A stretch of DNA of 64,000 nucleotides from Vibrio comitans (GCA_024346835.1 AP024866.1:1550001-1614000), one strand, 5' to 3'. Positions 35,888-45,002 are shown, counted from the first letter of the stretch. Translations and numbers: made by a program. Notes: generated by a model not told the origin, from the sequence alone.

Positions 35888-36961
35888 TTACAGCTTGTTT
35901 TCTGCTGCCATTTGCATGTATTCAGAAGTAAATCGAAGCTTGATATTGCTTGGGTCGCCATAAATGCCAGCCGGTGTCTCTATACCGATAAAGCCAGCAT
36001 CTGGAGCACCTTCACCGAGTAAGCCATGTTCAAACGAGAACTCACTGACTTTCTGCATGGTCGCTGCAAGCGTAGGACTTTGTGTAAAGCTGACGGCGTC
36101 ATTAGCTGAGTAGAACATGTTGGTTGCTTCAAGCTGAGACTTGTATCCATCTAGATCTGTGCCAGATGCTTGAGCCATATAAGACTTAGCCTCATCGCCC
36201 TTCTCAGCAGATTGCATGATTGACATGATTTCATACCATGCACCTGTTAAGGCTTTACCTAACGCAGGGTTACTTTGCAGAGTGTCCGTATTGACCACTA
36301 ATAGGTCGATGATTTCACCTGGAATATCAGAAGAGTTAAAAACAAAAGAAGTGTCTGGCTGGGAGGTAATTTCGCTAAGAAGCGGATTCCATGTTACGAC
36401 AGAAGTAACGTCATTAGTGGTGAATGCGGCGACAAGATCGGCATCGGAAGTATTCACTACTTTGACATCACGTTCACTCAAACCAACGCTCTCAAGCGCA
36501 CGAGCCATCAGGTAATGCGAAACACTAAGCTCAACAAGGTTAACCGACTGCCCTTTAAGGTCTTGCAACCCTTTATTGCCTTTAAGCACAATACCATCAT
36601 TGCCATTTGAGAAATCACCCACCACCAGAGCAGTCGAATCAACGCCACTTGCTGCTGGAATGGTTAGTGCATCCATGTTGGTCATTACGGTTGCATCAAA
36701 CTGGCCGGTAGTAAATTGGTTGATTGACTCAATGTAATCATTAACTTGAACTACATCGATTGCGATACCGTATTTATCGGCCCATTTATCTAGGATTCCA
36801 GACTGATCTGCATAATCCCATGGCATCCACCCAACATAGATAGACCATGCAATAGTAAATTTTTCTTTCTCTTGAGCTAATGCGCTTGGGGAAAAGGCTG
36901 AAGTGATGAGTGTGGCACCAACAACAGATGCAAGTAGGCTTTTCTTTATTTGAGCTTTCAT
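35888..36961 (-). CDS. periplasmic substrate-binding protein of the guanidine-linked ABC transporter
   Basis: This 357-aa exported protein has a signal peptide (LLASVVGATLITSAFSPSALA) and the NMT1/THI5/TauA-like fold: FTIAWSIYVGWMPWDYADQS, IDVVQVNDYIESINQF, GQFDATVMTNMDAL. It corresponds to the binding protein annotated in databases as the putative urea ABC transporter component. ATG 36961 has GGAGGAGA at good spacing. It is the first gene after the guanidine-I riboswitch, which is strong evidence that its ligand is guanidine or a guanidinium compound. Confidence 0.9.
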   Translation of the reverse strand: MKAQIKKSLLASVVGATLITSAFSPSALAQEKEKFTIAWSIYVGWMPWDYADQSGILDKWADKYGIAIDVVQVNDYIESINQFTTGQFDATVMTNMDALTIPAASGVDSTALVVGDFSNGNDGIVLKGNKGLQDLKGQSVNLVELSVSHYLMARALESVGLSERDVKVVNTSDADLVAAFTTNDVTSVVTWNPLLSEITSQPDTSFVFNSSDIPGEIIDLLVVNTDTLQSNPALGKALTGAWYEIMSIMQSAEKGDEAKSYMAQASGTDLDGYKSQLEATNMFYSANDAVSFTQSPTLAATMQKVSEFSFEHGLLGEGAPDAGFIGIETPAGIYGDPSNIKLRFTSEYMQMAAENKL

Positions 36962-37023
36962 AGGAATCTCCTCCATGAGTCACTAGATATCAAACACAAG
37001 AGACACAACCAATTGGCTTGGTT

Positions 37024-37114
37024 AAATCTCCCGGGCTTCTATCCCTCCGTGTGACCCCTTACGAGGTTGACAACTCTTGACCCAGACGCTGTAAACACAG
37101 CCGGAACCCTAGAT
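37024..37114 (-). promoter_or_regulatory. guanidine-I (ykkC class) riboswitch
   Basis: On the minus strand the conserved aptamer elements appear in order: CTAGGGTTCCG (starting 37112), a P1b/P2-type hairpin GCTGTGTTTACAGC, GTCTGGGTCAAGAG, then ACACGGAGGGATAGAAGCCC and GGGAGA (ending near 37027). These are the hallmark strings of the ykkC guanidine-I aptamer. It lies 63 bp before the first gene of the operon. No U-tract terminator is obvious between aptamer and start codon, so control might act on translation of the GGAGGAGA site, though other mechanisms are possible. Confidence 0.93.
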
Positions 37115-37189
37115 GTCTATTGCCGAATTGTAGTTAGAAAGGCAAGTTGCCCTAAAAACTTTGTGCTCTTGTGAACTTATGTAAAGTAA

Positions 37190-37205
37190 TCCAAAAAGCA
37201 TGCCA
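37190..37205 (-). promoter_or_regulatory. candidate sigma-54 promoter of the guanidine operon
   Basis: Minus strand TGGCATGCTTTTTGGA matches the -24/-12 consensus TGGCAC-N5-TTGC except for one base in each box, with correct spacing. A transcript starting about 12 bp downstream would begin some 65 bp before the riboswitch. Nitrogen control through NtrC would suit the pathway, but no clean NtrC site is seen. Confidence 0.35.
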
Positions 37206-37508
37206 AAAATTAAAACCCAGAAACATCAAGGGCTTATGGGTGCAGGTAATTATTAACTTACTTAAGTTATGATTATTTTGGTGCGAACGTTCTGTATTGG
37301 TGCAAAGAATGCACCCGTATTTATGAATGTCTTTTGGGAGAATGGAGGAATTGTTGAGACGATTATTGCCAAAGGGTTAACAAGCTTAAAAATACGAGCC
37401 AGTTCTTCTAGAATAAAAAGAATTCTCGCAATGGCGCCCAATGATAAGTAAATAATTAAAATGTGTTGTAACATCGCGACCTATGTTTCTAACAGCGCGA
37501 GTACCCCA
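37206..37508. other. intergenic region, no supported gene
   Basis: Two mutually antiparallel frames of 60-70 codons occur at 37262-37474, but neither has a ribosome-binding site or family features. The interval should contain upstream control of the guanidine operon and the promoter of the small membrane protein at 37509. Confidence 0.4.
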
Positions 37509-37727
37509 ATGAACAAACCAATTTTTGCTAAAATCACCACTGGTTTAACGGCGATAATAGTATTGCTATTTGCATTTCATTTAGTACTCGAACTACGCAT
37601 GCCTACTGGCAATATAGTGCCGATGTTTATAGCGACTCTGCTAAGTATTTGTCTTGCCGGTGCCGCCAACTATTTCGTACTTGGACAAGTGAATCCTAAG
37701 CCTTACCTAAAGAAGAGCAAAATTTAA
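37509..37727 (+). CDS. small two-span membrane protein, 72 aa
   Basis: This protein starts MNKPIFAKITTGLTAIIVLL and has two hydrophobic spans, the second MFIATLLSICLAGAANYFVLG, with a basic tail KPYLKKSKI. ATG 37509 is preferred to the upstream in-frame ATG at 37461 because the topology begins there. No family is recognised. Confidence 0.6.
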   Translation: MNKPIFAKITTGLTAIIVLLFAFHLVLELRMPTGNIVPMFIATLLSICLAGAANYFVLGQVNPKPYLKKSKI

Positions 37728-37783
37728 CCTCGACCTCTTAGATCAGGCGCTCTTCTTAGAACTCCTGACAAAGAACAGAATAG

Positions 37784-38350
37784 CTAAGCTTGCTCTACTT
37801 GTGGTGCGGCTTCCACCTCACCATCTAATGGTGGCCATGGGCGGTGCTGCTCTGAATCTACCCATTCATTGACCCAAAGTGGCAGTGCGCCAAACAGATC
37901 GGGTTCGCCCATCGCTTCTAACACCTCGCTTGGACTCACGATACCTTGTTTAGATGTCACACCGGCTCTTATCAATACCGAAGAGCAAGGCTGCCCTTTT
38001 ACCCACATAGATTGTTCTACATAAAGCCATTTATCATCAAAGCCTACACATTGAGTATGCATGGTGATCTTGTTGAACATGTGAATGCGCTTTCTATAAC
38101 GTACCGAACTGCCTGCTACGACCAATGCCCAGCGTTTATTTGCTAGTACCTTCATCAGCCCGCAACGGATCCCCAGCGCAGTTCGCCCTAGATCGTAAAG
38201 GGTTAACACTCGGCCATTGTTTAGCTCATTGAAAATATCAAGATCCCATGGGCGACAAGAAAAATAGGTGGTGGTTTTATCACTTATTTTTAGTGCCGAT
38301 TGTTTTCGTGCTTGCCAATACACTTTGGCAAGGCGCAAAAATGGGTACAT
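37784..38350 (-). CDS. acyl-CoA thioesterase family protein (hotdog fold)
   Basis: This 188-aa protein has a single hotdog domain of the 4HBT/THEM6-like kind. The conserved opening is TTYFSCRPWDLDIFNELNNG, followed by RVLTLYDLGRTALG and the strand VAGSSVRYRKRIHMF. Such proteins hydrolyse acyl-CoA or acyl-ACP esters; the chain preference is unknown. AGGAGA lies 8 nt before ATG 38350, while the longer frame to 38413 lacks support. It stands alone on the minus strand. Confidence 0.85.
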   Translation of the reverse strand: MYPFLRLAKVYWQARKQSALKISDKTTTYFSCRPWDLDIFNELNNGRVLTLYDLGRTALGIRCGLMKVLANKRWALVVAGSSVRYRKRIHMFNKITMHTQCVGFDDKWLYVEQSMWVKGQPCSSVLIRAGVTSKQGIVSPSEVLEAMGEPDLFGALPLWVNEWVDSEQHRPWPPLDGEVEAAPQVEQA

Positions 38351-38509
38351 GCTTGGTTCTCCTTTACTTAAGCACTTACTGCATAACCATGCTAAGACGC
38401 GCGTGGCAAACATTAAGAGTGGTCAGATGAGTTAGTTTAGTACAAGTTGATAGTGACACGCACAATGAAGTTGTCTTAGTGAGATGTAGAAGGAAAGATA
38501 TAGGACAAA

Positions 38510-38872
38510 CTAGAGGTCGATGCCTAGCTCAGCGCGCTTACGTTTGCTTAGGCCAAGGGCAACCAAGCGATAGGATTCAGACAGATAATATCTGAGCTCC
38601 TCATCCAAATGACCACTGGTATCCACCTGTTGAATCCACTTCATTCCGCGGCTGGCAAAGTACGGTGCAGGTATGTATCCATCATGATCACTTAGAAACT
38701 GAAAATTCAGATCAGAGGTTTTGAATGTGAATGCAGGTGTTTTATCTTTACTCCACCCACCAATAGCAAATACTTTACCGCCCACCTTCCAGACATCAGC
38801 ATTACCCCATTGCACAACATGATTAGTTGCTTTAAATGAGCTACAAAATTGATTGAAGTCTTGGTAATCCAT
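38510..38872 (-). CDS. MmcQ/YjbR family protein
   Basis: This 120-aa protein has the YjbR-like double-wing fold: GNADVWKVGGKVFAIGG, FTFKTSDLNFQFLSD, the active-looking PAPYFASRGMKWIQQV, and the C-terminal helix ESYRLVALGLSKRKRAELGI. The family binds DNA in some members and its role is unclear. The ATG at 38872 follows GTGGGGTG; another ATG two codons upstream is possible. The small membrane protein at 38897 ends 25 bp upstream. Confidence 0.88.
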   Translation of the reverse strand: MDYQDFNQFCSSFKATNHVVQWGNADVWKVGGKVFAIGGWSKDKTPAFTFKTSDLNFQFLSDHDGYIPAPYFASRGMKWIQQVDTSGHLDEELRYYLSESYRLVALGLSKRKRAELGIDL

Positions 38873-38896
38873 ACACACCCCACATCATTTCAACGT

Positions 38897-39091
38897 TTAC
38901 CCAAAGATCAAGATTAGCAATAATATCAATAGCCCTTTGGCGAGCACTACACCTAGCATAGCCCCTGCTGTAATGACCATAGTCGGGAGAGCCACCATAA
39001 TAATTGGGATGCAGATAATGGCTAATAGTGCCAATTCCCAGTAGCTTAAAAGCGCCAATACAACCGCTAGACCCACACCCCACTTAACCAT
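38897..39091 (-). CDS. small hydrophobic protein, 64 aa
   Basis: The protein is almost entirely hydrophobic, with two or three spans (VKWGVGLAVVLALLSYWELA, ALLAIICIPIIMVALP, ILLLILIFG). AAGG lies 7 nt before the ATG. An overlapping frame (38841-39083) is more polar and lacks such features. It may be co-transcribed with the YjbR-like gene. No family is recognised. Confidence 0.5.
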   Translation of the reverse strand: MVKWGVGLAVVLALLSYWELALLAIICIPIIMVALPTMVITAGAMLGVVLAKGLLILLLILIFG

Positions 39092-39145
39092 CGCTATACC
39101 TTATAGAATCAATTATAAATCTGTTTTCACAATAGCGATATTCAA

Positions 39146-39175
39146 GACAAAAACAGTCGCTATAGAAGCGACTGT
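39146..39175 (-). terminator. intrinsic terminator of sbcDC
   Basis: Minus strand ACAGTCGCT-TCTAT-AGCGACTGT is followed by TTTTTGT, 19 bp beyond the sbcC stop. This is a strong Rho-independent terminator. Confidence 0.9.
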
Positions 39176-39193
39176 TCGGTTACCTGTTTGCAA

Positions 39194-42100
39194 CTACACT
39201 GCGTATTCTCGGCTAAGCTCACTGACACCAAGGCCGCTTCGCTTCGACACCTTGATTTGCAATGGTATTCTCTCTTTCATCGCCTCAACGTGGCTAATAA
39301 CGCCAATCATCTTGCCCGACGCATTCAAGTTATCGAGCGCATCAAGAGCCATATCAAGTGTCTCGGCATCAAGGGTGCCAAAGCCCTCATCAAGAAAGAG
39401 CGAATCGATACTGGTTTTATGGCTTACCAAGTCAGAAAGGGATAAGGCCAATGCAAGGCTGACTAAGAAACTCTCCCCGCCGGATAAAGTCTTGGTGTCA
39501 CGCACTGCATCACCCTGCCAGGTATCCAATACCTGAAGAGCAAGTCCATCATCAGACTTACGTTTCAGCTCATATCGACCATGAAAACGCGCCAAATGCT
39601 TATTCGCTAGATACACTAAGTTCTCTAGTGTCAGGCCTTGGGCAAACTTCCTAAACTTATCTCCTTTGGCCGAACCCACCAGCGAGTTCAGGTGTGAGAT
39701 ATCAACGTACTCTTGCTGGAACTTCTCTATTTCATCCAGTAAGCCACTCAATCGCTGGCGATTCTCTTCATCTGAAGCGATTTGTTGAGTAATCTCACCC
39801 TGCTGTTTTAGCGTTTGTTCGGACTCTTGTTTCACTAGTGCTAATTCGTGCTCAAGGGTAGCCTGAGGCTGTAACTCCCAGCCTTTGTCTTCGGCATCTT
39901 GCTTATGTGTAATTACAGCTGAGCTTGCACTACTGAGCGTTGCTTTTGCATGTTCAAGGCGTTTTTTACTCTCTTCAATTTTGGAAGTGAGCTCATCTCT
40001 TTCTTGTTTAGATAGTAAAGCCGTCTGAAACTCATTAATCGTCGAGAAAGGACTCGACTGTAATTCCTTCTCCCACGTCTGAGTGCGCTGCATGAGGTTA
40101 TCGCCAACAAGCTGCTTCTGCTTGTGCATTGACGTTAACTCGCCTGTTAGCGTGGCAATTTTACCCTTACACGTGTCTCTAGTTTCCATAGCGACTTTGT
40201 AGCGTTTCTCAGCTTGTTCCACCTCTAGACGCATCTTTTCAGACTCAAGTGCTACCGATTTATCAGCAAATAACTCTCGGCGCTGATTCTCATCGTTTAA
40301 CAGAGCTGATTCCATCTCTTTTAAGCGAGTCTGTTCTTGAACTAATCTGGTGTTTGCTGACACTAGCGATTCATCTAATGCATTACTTTGAGTGCGTAAT
40401 CTATCTAGTTGCTGCTCTGCTTGCTGTATTTCAGACGTCAGTTTCAGCCAACGAGTAAGGTCTTGCTGCTTTTGCTTAAACCACTGCTCGGTATCGGCCT
40501 GTGGTAAATTAAACCCTGACTCTCTGACCTGTGTAGCCAGTTCATTCCAAACCGTGCTTGCAGCATCACTCCATTGTTTTGCTTCTTTTTGCGCTGATTC
40601 CAGTTTGCTGTTTAGAATAGCTAACGCATTGGATTGACTATTTAAGTTGTCATTCAACGATGTAAGAGTGACTTGGCATTCTTGCTCCGCCTTATGCGCT
40701 TCATCTCGACATTTCTGGAGTTCAGCCAAACGCTTAAGTTGAGCATTAATGCCCTGTTGCTGCTGTTGGTTTTCTTGTAGCAAGCGCTCAACCGCTTGGT
40801 TGTCACCTAATTCTAAAACCAAGCCCAGTGATGCTGTAAAAGTGCGCCACCCTTCTTGTATCTTCTCTTTTTCTTGTACTAGCTCGGGATGTCTTTTCTG
40901 AGCATGCTGTAAATGGCTAAGCTGCGTATTTAGCTGCGCTTCTTGCTGTTTTAACTCTGTGTTTGTTTGAATGAGCTGATTCTTTGCGTCGGTTAATCGC
41001 GTCAGCAAGTTTTTCACGTCAAGATTGCTACTCGTCTGCAACACTGGATGCTCAGCTGACCCACACAGCGGACACGGAGAGTGGTTATCTAACTGCGCTC
41101 TGTACTTCGCCAGCTCACTTTCCTGATCAAGAAGCTGACTAATGTCCGATATGCTTTGCTCAAGTTGTGCCTGCTTGCCGCGAAGTTCAGTCACCTGTTG
41201 CTGCTTCTGCGCCGTCAAGACTGTTTGCTCATCTATTAACTGCGTAAGATCATGTATTGCCTTGCAGTTCTCAGCATACTTGGCATTGCCATTTTCTAGT
41301 CTTACATAGCTTGGTTGACTGCTTAGCAAAGCTTGCAATTGTTGATGCAGAGTTGTTGCATCGCCCTCTTTAGAGGCTAATTCTAATTGTTGTTGTGTAC
41401 TAGAAAGTTGCTTGGATTTTTCTAGCAAAGCGCGCTTTAGCTCTTCTACTTTTTTCTGCGTTAAATCTAAAGACTGCTTACCCTTTCCGTACTCGTCATT
41501 AAGGGTAGTCACCGACTCTGTTGTCAGTTTCGATTTTGTCTGTGATTGTTCATATTGCTTATAGCTCTGAAGCCACAAAGACAACGCACCTTGCAGGCAT
41601 TCATCCTTAGCATGCGCGTCTAGGTATGTTTTCCCTTCTATCACCGCTTTAGATGCAGACTCAATCTGCGCAGAAAATTCAAGCTTCTTTTTATTTTGGC
41701 CTTGCAACGCTTGAGCAGACTCCTCTGCCACAGTGTTCTGTTGTGCCACTGATTTTTTCTGCTCAGCAATGCGGGTATCTAGAGGGACTATTTTATGCTG
41801 CACTAACTCTCGTAGATGGGTTTGTTGCTCAACGGCTTGATTAAGATTCTGCTGGGTTTGATGCACACTTTCTTGAAGTGGTTCTAGGGCTTTATTTTGT
41901 TCATCAATGGATAGCTGTTTAGCAACAACCTGGGACTCAAGTTGTTCATTTTCTGACTTAGTGTTAGCCCATAATTCAAAACTGGTGCGCAGACCTTCAG
42001 CAGGAGCACTGCGTTGCAGTTTTTCTATTTCCGGCTGTAATGCTTGATGCTCTGCTTGTGCCGTAGTGAGAACATTTTGTTGCACTGTCACTTTTTGTTC

Positions 42101-42865
42101 TAGAGTGTGTTGCTGCTGCCACCAGTTCAGCTGAGTTTGATATGACGCTAACTGCGACTGCTGACTCGTGCTCAATAAGGAGAGCTTTAGTTGTTGCTCG
42201 CTTAGCTCTTTAAGCTGCTCTTGCGACAGCAGTGCTACACCTTCAGCTCTTGCATTGAGTTGCCCTAGGGCTATTTTTGCATCGCTATAATGTTGATGAA
42301 CACGTTCAGAGATCAGGCCATAGATCTCAGTACCTGTAAGCTCTTCTAGCAACTCGGCTCTATCGTTAGCATTGGCGTTGAGAAATGCAGCAAACTGCCC
42401 TTGAGAGAGCATCATAGATTTAGTGAAACGAGAAAAATCTAGCCCCGTGATCTCATTGACCTGATCGTTCTTCGTTTTCACCTTGTCGGCGATAATAGTG
42501 CCGGAGTCGACTTCCGCAAGTTCAACCGTCGCCGGCTGCAAATTACCATCAGCCTTGTTGCGAGAGCGGCGCATGCTCCAGTGTGCTCGATACGCCTTAC
42601 CCTTCACCTCAAATTCGACTTCGGCACTGCAACTGGCGGTGCCACGAGTCATGATTTCATTGTTCGAGGTTGAGATGCCGCCAAGCCTTGCCGTCTCATG
42701 GTAGATGGCTAAGCAAATGGCATCGAGAATGGTTGTCTTACCCGCACCAGTAGGACCGGTAATCGCAAACAAACCGCTTTCGATAAAAGAAGGTGATGAA
42801 AAATCGATATGCCATTTTCCCTTGAGCGAGTTTAGGTTTTCGAAGGTTAGATTAAGGATTTTCAT
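39194..42865 (-). CDS. sbcC: exonuclease subunit SbcC
   Basis: This 1223-aa SMC-like ATPase pairs with SbcD to cleave DNA hairpins and protein-blocked ends. Walker A is AITGPTGAGKTTILDA near residue 35. Two long glutamine-rich coiled coils flank a zinc-hook CPLCGSAEHP near residue 590. The ABC signature TLSGGESFLVSLALALSLSD and Walker B SLFLDEGFGTLD are near the C-terminus. The ATG overlaps the stop of sbcD (TAATG), so the two are translationally coupled. Length is slightly above the E. coli protein (1048 aa). Confidence 0.95.
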   Translation of the reverse strand: MKILNLTFENLNSLKGKWHIDFSSPSFIESGLFAITGPTGAGKTTILDAICLAIYHETARLGGISTSNNEIMTRGTASCSAEVEFEVKGKAYRAHWSMRRSRNKADGNLQPATVELAEVDSGTIIADKVKTKNDQVNEITGLDFSRFTKSMMLSQGQFAAFLNANANDRAELLEELTGTEIYGLISERVHQHYSDAKIALGQLNARAEGVALLSQEQLKELSEQQLKLSLLSTSQQSQLASYQTQLNWWQQQHTLEQKVTVQQNVLTTAQAEHQALQPEIEKLQRSAPAEGLRTSFELWANTKSENEQLESQVVAKQLSIDEQNKALEPLQESVHQTQQNLNQAVEQQTHLRELVQHKIVPLDTRIAEQKKSVAQQNTVAEESAQALQGQNKKKLEFSAQIESASKAVIEGKTYLDAHAKDECLQGALSLWLQSYKQYEQSQTKSKLTTESVTTLNDEYGKGKQSLDLTQKKVEELKRALLEKSKQLSSTQQQLELASKEGDATTLHQQLQALLSSQPSYVRLENGNAKYAENCKAIHDLTQLIDEQTVLTAQKQQQVTELRGKQAQLEQSISDISQLLDQESELAKYRAQLDNHSPCPLCGSAEHPVLQTSSNLDVKNLLTRLTDAKNQLIQTNTELKQQEAQLNTQLSHLQHAQKRHPELVQEKEKIQEGWRTFTASLGLVLELGDNQAVERLLQENQQQQQGINAQLKRLAELQKCRDEAHKAEQECQVTLTSLNDNLNSQSNALAILNSKLESAQKEAKQWSDAASTVWNELATQVRESGFNLPQADTEQWFKQKQQDLTRWLKLTSEIQQAEQQLDRLRTQSNALDESLVSANTRLVQEQTRLKEMESALLNDENQRRELFADKSVALESEKMRLEVEQAEKRYKVAMETRDTCKGKIATLTGELTSMHKQKQLVGDNLMQRTQTWEKELQSSPFSTINEFQTALLSKQERDELTSKIEESKKRLEHAKATLSSASSAVITHKQDAEDKGWELQPQATLEHELALVKQESEQTLKQQGEITQQIASDEENRQRLSGLLDEIEKFQQEYVDISHLNSLVGSAKGDKFRKFAQGLTLENLVYLANKHLARFHGRYELKRKSDDGLALQVLDTWQGDAVRDTKTLSGGESFLVSLALALSLSDLVSHKTSIDSLFLDEGFGTLDAETLDMALDALDNLNASGKMIGVISHVEAMKERIPLQIKVSKRSGLGVSELSREYAV

Positions 42866-44091
42866 TATGGTTTCTCCCCTTCGACATCTTCAACAATCTG
42901 CTTAAATCGTGTGGTTATCCGTTGCTCTCTGGCTTTGTCTTCTTCAGTGTCAAAGGCCTCAATGGCTAATCTCTTGCTAAACACTTCTATCGGACTCAGT
43001 TCAGACAAGGTTTCGGTCTGCTCTTGATTTAAAGTGCGATCTCTATGCGCTCTTGAGCGGCGAAGTTGCAACACTTCAATCTCTTTATCTCCGATCATCT
43101 TCTGCACGGCTTGCTGAAGATCCGTTAAGTAGTCCTGTACCTCTACTTCGATAGACACCCATACAGATGTGCCTTCTTCTATGTCAATACTATCCAGTTG
43201 CTGCTGCAAACTCGCTAAATCGCCCTTCAAGGAAAACATCGGCTGAAATGAAGGAACGGCAACAGGCTCAATGCTTGCAACATGGCTTGATAAGAACTCT
43301 ACTAGTACCACTTGCTTCTGAGATTTCAGTTCATCGAAACTCAAATAGATAGGCGAACCGCTATATCGAATATGCTCACTTTTAGCGACCTTTTGCGGTC
43401 GATGTATATGTCCTAGGGCAATGTAATCTGCCGGTGGGAATCCATCTGCTGAAAAACCATCTAGGGTACCAATATAGATGTCTCTCACTGACTCGGAGGC
43501 TGTTACACCCAGTGCGGTTAAATGCCCTGTTGCGATGATCGGAACATCTAATTCTCGCTGTGAACGCAACGCCACAGCTTGCTGATAGAGTGTGGAATAA
43601 TGAGCTTTTATCGCATCACCCAGCGCCTTTTGTTTTTCACTCCCCGATTCACCCGATACGCTTTTGACAATGTCTCTTGGTCTAATGAAAGGAACGGCAC
43701 ACACGATAGCGCCAACATCTCCGATACCATTTTTTATTTCTAGTATTTGCTCTGAGGTCTCTGTGCCTACGCTCGCTATCACCTGAGTATGAAGCTGCTT
43801 TAGAAGCTGTTTTGATTCATTGAGCATGGCGACCGAATCGTGGTTGCCTCCAAGCACAATCAATTGACACCCTATGCGATGCATATCCACGACAAAACGG
43901 TTATAGAGCTCTCTTGCGTAACTTGGTGGAGTTCCGGTATCAAACACGTCTCCTGCAATGATCACGCAATCAACCTTTTCAGACTCGACGGTCTCCAATA
44001 ACCACTGGATGAATTTTTCGTGTTCTGGCAAACGACTTTTGGTAAAAAAATTCTGGCCTAGATGCCAGTCAGAGGTGTGCAATATTTTCAT
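42865..44091 (-). CDS. sbcD: exonuclease subunit SbcD
   Basis: This 408-aa Mre11-type metallophosphoesterase is the nuclease subunit of SbcCD. Metal-binding motifs are LHTSDWHLGQ, IIAGDVFDTGTP, VLGGNHDS, IATGHLTALG and YIALGHIHRPQ. ATG 44091 begins MKILHTSDWHLG, the family start; three upstream codons are also open. The C-terminal 80 residues are longer than the core and end near the coupled start of sbcC. Confidence 0.95.
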   Translation of the reverse strand: MKILHTSDWHLGQNFFTKSRLPEHEKFIQWLLETVESEKVDCVIIAGDVFDTGTPPSYARELYNRFVVDMHRIGCQLIVLGGNHDSVAMLNESKQLLKQLHTQVIASVGTETSEQILEIKNGIGDVGAIVCAVPFIRPRDIVKSVSGESGSEKQKALGDAIKAHYSTLYQQAVALRSQRELDVPIIATGHLTALGVTASESVRDIYIGTLDGFSADGFPPADYIALGHIHRPQKVAKSEHIRYSGSPIYLSFDELKSQKQVVLVEFLSSHVASIEPVAVPSFQPMFSLKGDLASLQQQLDSIDIEEGTSVWVSIEVEVQDYLTDLQQAVQKMIGDKEIEVLQLRRSRAHRDRTLNQEQTETLSELSPIEVFSKRLAIEAFDTEEDKAREQRITTRFKQIVEDVEGEKP

Positions 44092-44188
44092 CAAAACCAA
44101 CGTAAGAAAGTAGTTTTATAATTCAATGTTAAGGAAAGGTAACTCTATGAGAAATAAGGCTTAGTAGCGCAAGAATTAATCTTTCTAA

Positions 44189-44308
44189 CTATTCATCATC
44201 GTCTTCATTAATAGTTTTACCACAACACAGACAGACTGGCTCTAAATCTGTTGGCATCATGATAAGAATGCCACAATGGGGGCATAAATCGCCTTGGGTA
44301 TACATCAT
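44189..44308 (-). CDS. 39-aa double zinc-knuckle microprotein
   Basis: A 39-codon minus-strand frame encodes CPHCG at residues 9-13 and CLCCG at 26-30, with an acidic end NEDDDE. This is a minimal four-cysteine zinc ribbon. AAGGTG stands 4 nt before the ATG at 44308 and 7 nt before the second ATG at 44305. It lies 97 bp upstream of sbcD on the same strand, so co-transcription is possible. No family is known to me. Confidence 0.6.
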   Translation of the reverse strand: MMYTQGDLCPHCGILIMMPTDLEPVCLCCGKTINEDDDE

Positions 44309-44404
44309 ACTTCACCTTGTGCGTTAAGTAGTGCTCATCATACTGTTAATTAGCGACATTTATCGTCCCCAACCAAACTTAAGGTGCTTAGTACGACTAG
44401 TGTG

Positions 44405-44438
44405 TCATAAAAAACCCACTGTTTTATTAGTGGGTTTT
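44405..44438 (-). terminator. intrinsic terminator of the outer-membrane protein gene
   Basis: Minus strand AAAACCCACT-AATAAAAC-AGTGGGTTTT is followed by TTATG within a T-rich run. It lies 9 bp past the stop at 44448. Confidence 0.88.
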
Positions 44439-44447
44439 AGAAAGTGA

Positions 44448-45002
44448 CTATTTAAACTTGTAGCCTACATCTAGCATGAACTGATTCGCGTCTAAGTCTC
44501 CAGAGAACTGCTCTGAATACCCAAGGTTGGTTACAACATGGTCGCCAAACTGAGTCTCTACACCGACAGCCGCTAAGAACCCATTGTCATGCACTTTTTC
44601 CGGTCCTGCTTCCAACTTGTCCCAAGACCAACCGGAGGTCAGATAGGGTTTTACTGTGATAGTTTCAGAAGCATGGTAAGGATAATCAACCCCGATACTT
44701 GCCTGGTATCGCTCAAGATCCGCGTCATAGCGACCAACAACATCATCTTTTGATGTTGTGCTAACACGAAAGTCTGTGAACAAATAATCTTTCCAAGAAC
44801 GAACCAAATAGCCTCTTGAAAATACGCTATAACCTTTCAGGCTTTTGCCATCAATATTGTCTTGCGCATAACCGGCTCCCAGAGTGATACCAGAGAAAAA
44901 GCCCGTGCCTTCATCAGCGGAAGCAGCATTGCTTGCTTCACTTGCGTTAGCTAAACCTGCGACCAGCGCTACACTTAAGATTGCCCATTGAATGTGCTTC
45001 AT
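44448..45002 (-). CDS. outer-membrane beta-barrel protein, 184 aa
   Basis: This small barrel protein has a signal peptide (MKHIQWAILSVALVAGLANA) and about eight amphipathic strands, ending VGYKFK. The pattern SGITLGAGYAQDNIDG ... GVDYPYHASETITVKPYLTS is like OmpA-barrel or OmpW-like porin families, but I cannot name one. AGGAG lies 8 nt before ATG 45002. The frame continues upstream to 45284, but the signal peptide and ribosome-binding site fix the start. A long leader with hairpins lies upstream. Confidence 0.8.
   Translation of the reverse strand: MKHIQWAILSVALVAGLANASEASNAASADEGTGFFSGITLGAGYAQDNIDGKSLKGYSVFSRGYLVRSWKDYLFTDFRVSTTSKDDVVGRYDADLERYQASIGVDYPYHASETITVKPYLTSGWSWDKLEAGPEKVHDNGFLAAVGVETQFGDHVVTNLGYSEQFSGDLDANQFMLDVGYKFK

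Noticed and set aside
37262..37474. Opposed 60-70 codon frames between the guanidine operon and the 72-aa membrane protein
   Set aside because: Neither has start signals or recognisable features.
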